Positions 43,367-46,835 of a DNA stretch of 46,835 nucleotides are shown one piece after another; positions within the stretch are counted from its first letter, which is position 1; the number at the start of each line of letters is the position of its first letter. Both the position numbers and the translations under genes were made by a program. The stretch is from positions 1-46,835 of the forward strand of contig NZ_JAIUGV010000027.1 in the NCBI RefSeq assembly GCF_020164745.1. The letters run 5' to 3'. The notes under the pieces are model-generated. The model saw nothing but the letters and a program-made list of their open reading frames with translations. It made no database searches and was not told where the DNA came from. This DNA is from Mesorhizobium sp. ES1-4. GTDB taxonomy: Bacteria; Pseudomonadota; Alphaproteobacteria; Rhizobiales; Rhizobiaceae.

Positions 43367-44295
43367 GCGACAATATTGTTCGATATTGCCCGCGAGGCCG
43401 GGCGCGCGCAATAAAAGGCTTTCTGCGTCAATTTCTCAGCTATGGCGGTGCTCAGGTGGGCCTCGTATGTCTGGTATTCTTTCTTGTTGTGGGAGCGGTC
43501 CCCAATATTCTGGCGGGACCGCTCCAGACTGCGATCAATGCAACTGGCGATTTCCTCGCACCCCCATCAGGCGAGCATCTGCTCGGCACGGACGAAATCG
43601 GGCGGGACGTGCTCAATCTGGTCCTCCATGGTGCCCGGATCTCGCTTACGATTGCGCTACTCGCGACTGTGATCAGCCTCGTCGTTGGGACTACAATCGG
43701 TACGACCGCTGGCTACTATGGTGGCAGGGTCGACGTCTGGCTGATGCGCTTGACAGACTTCTTTTTTGTCATGCCGTCCTTCGTGCTGGCGCTGGTCATT
43801 ACACCCGTGGTTCTCGAGGTGATGGGGCGCGGTGGAGAAATCCTGGGCTTCCGTCCTTCTCTTTTCGTGATCATTGTCGTTATAGGCATGACAAGCTGGT
43901 CCTTTGTTGCACGTATCGTCCGGAGTCAGACACTGTCGCTTAAGGAGCGACCATTCATTGATCGTGCGCGCGTTGCGGGTAGCAGTAATTTCGGCATCAT
44001 GGTGCGGCACATCCTCCCCAATCTCGTGCCGCAAATCGCAGCCAATGGTGCGCTGGTGGTCGCCAGCGCAATCTATGTCGAGACATCGCTCTCATTCCTT
44101 GGACTCGGGGACCCGTTGCAGCCTTCATGGGGCACTTTGCTTTCGCTCGCTCAGCGCGCCGGCGCGGCCAGTGCTGGAGCCTGGTGGTACCTCGGCGCCC
44201 CAGGACTGTGCGTACTCACGGTTTCGCTTAGCTTCGTCCTGATTGGCAGTGCCCTTGACGACACGTTCAATCCACGGCGGAGGGTGATCCCATGA
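43363..44295 (+). CDS. Peptide-type ABC transporter permease (DppC/OppC-like)
   Basis: 310 residues; ATGA overlap with the previous gene. DppC-type marks: APPSGEHLLGTDEIGRDVLN (the FGTDxxGRDvLSR motif), HGARISLTIALLATVISLVV, the EAA region PFIDRARVAGSSNFGIMVRH, and ETSLSFLGLGDPLQPSWGTL. The first helix starts after about 25 residues. Translational coupling keeps it in step with its partner permease. Confidence 0.9.
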   Translation: MSDNIVRYCPRGRARAIKGFLRQFLSYGGAQVGLVCLVFFLVVGAVPNILAGPLQTAINATGDFLAPPSGEHLLGTDEIGRDVLNLVLHGARISLTIALLATVISLVVGTTIGTTAGYYGGRVDVWLMRLTDFFFVMPSFVLALVITPVVLEVMGRGGEILGFRPSLFVIIVVIGMTSWSFVARIVRSQTLSLKERPFIDRARVAGSSNFGIMVRHILPNLVPQIAANGALVVASAIYVETSLSFLGLGDPLQPSWGTLLSLAQRAGAASAGAWWYLGAPGLCVLTVSLSFVLIGSALDDTFNPRRRVIP

Positions 44296-45302
44296 CCAGC
44301 TCCTCCCAGGACAAAACACCGCTTCTGGAAATAGACCGGCTCTCTGTCGATTATGGGCTCAAGGGCGTTTCATTGCGAGCAATCGACGGCGTAAGCTTCG
44401 CGCTCCGAGCCGGAGAGGCCGTGGGCCTCGTCGGAGAATCGGGCAGTGGCAAGACCACGACCGCGATGGCGATCGCTGGTCTACTATCACCCAACGCGCG
44501 GGTCAGCGGCGGCCAAGTGCGCTATCGTGGCAACCGACTGCCGATCGACGATGATGCGGCGATGCGGCCACATCGCTGGAGCGAAACGTCCGTTGTCTTC
44601 CAGGGCGCGATGAACGCACTTAATCCTGTTCACCGCATTATCAAGCAGATCGCCGAGCCATGCATGCTGAAGCTCGGCATGTCGCGGGGCGAGGCGACCA
44701 AGCGGGGAAGTGAGTTGCTTCAACTGGTCGGCATCCCGGCGGATCGTGGTTCCGCCTACCCTCACGAGTTGTCGGGCGGAATGCGACAAAGGGTGATGAT
44801 TGCCATGGCGCTCGCGTGTCGACCTTCGATTATCATTGGTGACGAGCCCACCACAGCGCTCGACGTCATCACTCAGGCTCAGATCCTTAACCTGCTAGGC
44901 GACTTGCGATCGCAGTTGAGCCTCGCCCTGATTTTGATCACCCACGACCTTTCTGTGGTGGCTAAGTGTTGTGATCGCGTAATGATCATGTACGCGGGCC
45001 GCATCGTCGAGGATGGCACTGTCGCCGAGATTTTCGCCCAGCCCAAACATCCCTACACCCGACAGCTGATCGAATCGATCCCGAACCCAGCGAGCGGCAA
45101 AAAGATGATCCGGCCAATACCGGGTGATCCTCCCAACTTGGTGAATCGACCCTCGGGCTGCGCTTTCCATCCGCGTTGCCCGTCGGTCATGGGGGGGTGC
45201 GCGACCGAAGTCCCCAGCCTCAATAAGTTCGGGCGGGGACGTGTCGCCTGTCACCTTCACCGGTCCTTGACGCAAGAAGACAAGGTCGCTGTTCATGCCT
45301 GA
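44292..45302 (+). CDS. Peptide-type ABC transporter ATPase (DppD/OppD-like)
   Basis: 336 residues; ATGA overlap with the permease gene. Walker A LVGESGSGKTTTAMAI, signature ELSGGMRQRVMIAMAL, Walker B SIIIGDEPTTALDVI, H-loop LITHDLSV. The C-terminal oligopeptide/dipeptide domain has the cysteine cluster GCAFHPRCPSVMGGCATEVP, which binds an Fe-S cluster in some members. It overlaps the next gene by 8 bases. Confidence 0.92.
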   Translation: MTSSSQDKTPLLEIDRLSVDYGLKGVSLRAIDGVSFALRAGEAVGLVGESGSGKTTTAMAIAGLLSPNARVSGGQVRYRGNRLPIDDDAAMRPHRWSETSVVFQGAMNALNPVHRIIKQIAEPCMLKLGMSRGEATKRGSELLQLVGIPADRGSAYPHELSGGMRQRVMIAMALACRPSIIIGDEPTTALDVITQAQILNLLGDLRSQLSLALILITHDLSVVAKCCDRVMIMYAGRIVEDGTVAEIFAQPKHPYTRQLIESIPNPASGKKMIRPIPGDPPNLVNRPSGCAFHPRCPSVMGGCATEVPSLNKFGRGRVACHLHRSLTQEDKVAVHA

Positions 45303-46296
45303 CACTGCCGGCATCCTGCGTCTCGAGAGCCTGCAAGTTCATTTTCCTATCCAGGGCGGTCTGTTCGACCGTGTCCTGGGCCGATCTGTCGGCGCCATGC
45401 GCGCGGTAGACGGGATCGACCTCAACGTCGGGCGGGGCGAGATCGTCGCCCTGGTCGGCGAATCGGGAAGCGGCAAGACCACTGTGGGCCGCGTCATCAC
45501 CAAGCTTGCCAAGCCGACTGGCGGCAGAATGCTGTTCGAAGGCCGCGACATGAGGTCGGTAGAGGGCTTCTCGGCTCTACGTCCGTACCGGCGTCGCGTG
45601 CAAATGATCTTCCAGGACGCTTATCAGGCCCTCAATCCGCGACACACCGTGTTCGACATCGTGGCGGAGCCGTTGCAGTCCCTGCGGCTGGTCGGTAACG
45701 CCACTCAACTCGCCGACCGGGTGAGTGAAGCGCTTGCGGCCGCTGGGCTCAATCCTCCCGGCGATTTCTTCGCCCGCTTCCCGCACGAGCTATCCGGCGG
45801 GCAGCGCCAGCGCGTCGTGATTGCAGGAGCGCTTGCCGTCCGGCCGGAACTCATCGTTGCTGATGAACCTGTATCGATGCTCGATGTCTCGATACGCGCT
45901 CAGATTCTTCAGGTCCTGGTTGACTTGCGCGACAGGCACAACATGGCGCTGCTGTTCATCACCCACGATTTGCCCCTTGCCTGGCTGATCGCCGACCGGA
46001 TTGCGGTCTTGTATCTTGGAAAATTGGTCGAGATTGGTAGCGCCGACGAGATCACATTCAACCCTCGCCATCCGTATACCGTCGCCTTGCGCAACGCCAC
46101 ACCGCAGATTGGCGGCAACGCAGGTCGCGCCGAGTTGCCGGCCCTGCAGGGCGAGGTTCCAAGTGCCGCGCGCGTGCCGAAGGGCTGCCGTTTCCATCCT
46201 CGTTGCCCGCTTGCCTTCGACCGTTGCAAAGCTGAGGAGCCGCCGGCGATCGAAGTTGGACCACAGCACCTGTCAGCCTGCTGGCTCGCTAAGTGA
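45295..46296 (+). CDS. Peptide-type ABC transporter ATPase (DppF/OppF-like)
   Basis: 333 residues. Walker A LVGESGSGKTTVGRVI, signature ELSGGQRQRVVIAGAL, Walker B LIVADEPVSMLDVS, H-loop FITHDLPLAW, and C-terminal GCRFHPRCPLAFDRCKAEEP. Last gene of the transporter operon. The two ATPases form the heterodimeric motor with the two permeases. No terminator with a U-run is evident in the 134 bases before the next gene, so read-through into it is possible. Confidence 0.92.
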   Translation: MPDTAGILRLESLQVHFPIQGGLFDRVLGRSVGAMRAVDGIDLNVGRGEIVALVGESGSGKTTVGRVITKLAKPTGGRMLFEGRDMRSVEGFSALRPYRRRVQMIFQDAYQALNPRHTVFDIVAEPLQSLRLVGNATQLADRVSEALAAAGLNPPGDFFARFPHELSGGQRQRVVIAGALAVRPELIVADEPVSMLDVSIRAQILQVLVDLRDRHNMALLFITHDLPLAWLIADRIAVLYLGKLVEIGSADEITFNPRHPYTVALRNATPQIGGNAGRAELPALQGEVPSAARVPKGCRFHPRCPLAFDRCKAEEPPAIEVGPQHLSACWLAK

Positions 46297-46430
46297 AAGG
46301 CATGCAATCAGCGCCACCCCAATGAGCGTATTCCATCTGGTATTGCACAGGCAGGTGGGCTGGAACACCACCATGCAGATAGAATGCTGAGACCCGTCGA
46401 AATTGGCCACTCCATCTTGAATCAGTCTCA

Positions 46431-46835
46431 ATGTCTGGGAGGCACTCTGAAGTGTGTAATGAACTAGGCCCGATTAAACCGCCAACGCCGCGATACGAAG
46501 TGGTTTTGCAGACCGGCTTGCGCGTTCCAATGCGGGACGGCGTTGAGCTCGCCACGGACCTGTATCGGCCTATTGGTTACACTGGGGAACTCGGGTCAAT
46601 CCTTATCCGAACTCCATACGGTAAGACGCCCTATCGCTGTCCGGTTGAGCCTCGCCACAAAGTGGCAAGAATGTTTGCTGGACAAGGGTTCGCTGTACTT
46701 GTGCAGGAGCGTCGTGGCGTCTTCGATTCCGGCGGCGTATACGCTAGGGAACATATAGGGGACGACGGTTATGACACGCTGTCCTGGATTTCGCAGCAGC
46801 CATGGTCGAATGGACGCGTGGGCACATATGGGTGC
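46431..46835 (+). CDS. CocE/NonD (S15 peptidase-like) hydrolase, 5' part
   Basis: An open frame from ATG 46431 runs off the right edge (135 codons). It reads VVLQTGLRVPMRDGVELATD, LYRP, ILIRTPYGKTPY, QGFAVLVQERRGVFDSGGVY, and DDGYDTLSWISQQPWSNGRV, ending GTYGC. This is the N-terminal pattern of the CocE/X-prolyl dipeptidyl-peptidase family; the nucleophile Ser of the G-x-S-Y-x-G elbow should be the very next codon. These enzymes cleave ester or amide bonds of small molecules or peptides. Placed just after a peptide-type importer, it probably hydrolyses the imported compound. The ribosome site is weak. Confidence 0.82.
   Translation, partial: MSGRHSEVCNELGPIKPPTPRYEVVLQTGLRVPMRDGVELATDLYRPIGYTGELGSILIRTPYGKTPYRCPVEPRHKVARMFAGQGFAVLVQERRGVFDSGGVYAREHIGDDGYDTLSWISQQPWSNGRVGTYGC

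Noticed and set aside
1..46835. CRISPR array, tRNA, rRNA, nod box or integrase/att site
   Set aside because: No regularly spaced repeats, no cloverleaf-like tRNA, no nod-box match and no integrase gene were found on reading through the window by eye.

Overview
The window looks like an accessory, symbiosis-type replicon or island of a rhizobium (Mesorhizobium, Sinorhizobium or Bradyrhizobium-like). Supporting signs: an ExoX-like exopolysaccharide repressor tail at the left edge, a remnant of a GDP-mannose dehydratase (gmd/noeL type, used for Nod-factor fucosylation in rhizobia), a solo LuxR regulator, a consensus sigma-54 promoter, many decayed IS fragments, and a gene set that from memory resembles the y4t/y4u region of pNGR234a (Lrp regulator, amino-acid ABC transporter, peptide ABC transporter, class III aminotransferase plus aldehyde dehydrogenase). 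The species cannot be settled from the sequence alone.

Layout. 1-6.4 kb: ExoX-like tail, ABC exporter (minus), luxR solo, radical SAM/SPASM protein, and remnants of an IS256 transposase, gmd and an ABC exporter. 6.7-18.1 kb (plus strand): a biosynthesis-like block: EctB-family aminotransferase coupled to a 2-oxoglutarate/Fe(II) oxygenase, a second EctB-family aminotransferase, an IucA/IucC (NIS) synthetase, a GNAT acetyltransferase, a GMC oxidoreductase, an isopenicillin-N-synthase-like oxygenase and another GNAT. 18.5-22.2 kb (minus): aspartate decarboxylase (PanD-like), ATP-grasp ligase and an ectoine-hydrolase-like M24 protein, with a sigma-54 -24/-12 promoter upstream. 22.5-25.7 kb: IS and pseudogene graveyard, with a decayed IS256 element flanked by an 8-bp target duplication, two broken GNATs and a broken ehuB. 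25.9-30 kb: DABA aminotransferase plus aldehyde dehydrogenase (minus), divergent from an Lrp/AsnC regulator (plus); this is the doeD-doeC-doeX arrangement of ectoine catabolism. 30.5-34 kb: a second, apparently identical copy of the GMC oxidoreductase ORF fused to another broken ehuB, then a decaying alpha/beta hydrolase. 34.3-38.7 kb: EhuBCDA-type ectoine/amino-acid ABC importer and a EutA-like racemase-family protein. 38.9-40 kb: dead IS5-type transposase. 40.7-46.3 kb: a translationally coupled five-gene peptide/opine-type ABC importer. 46.4 kb to the end: 5' part of a CocE/S15-type hydrolase.

How it may work together (inference). The right half can import ectoine- or diaminobutyrate (DABA)-like compounds and peptides and carry DABA via aspartate semialdehyde to aspartate; PanD could take aspartate to beta-alanine and the ATP-grasp enzyme could join it to another molecule. 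The left half can make DABA (or a relative), hydroxylate or oxidise it and condense it with a carboxylate through an NIS synthetase, as in carboxylate siderophores. No hydroxamate N-oxygenase, ectoine synthase (EctC) or DoeB deacetylase is visible. The sigma-54 promoter on one branch beside dedicated uptake and catabolic genes recalls the mos/moc rhizopine arrangement and is the main system-level hypothesis offered here.
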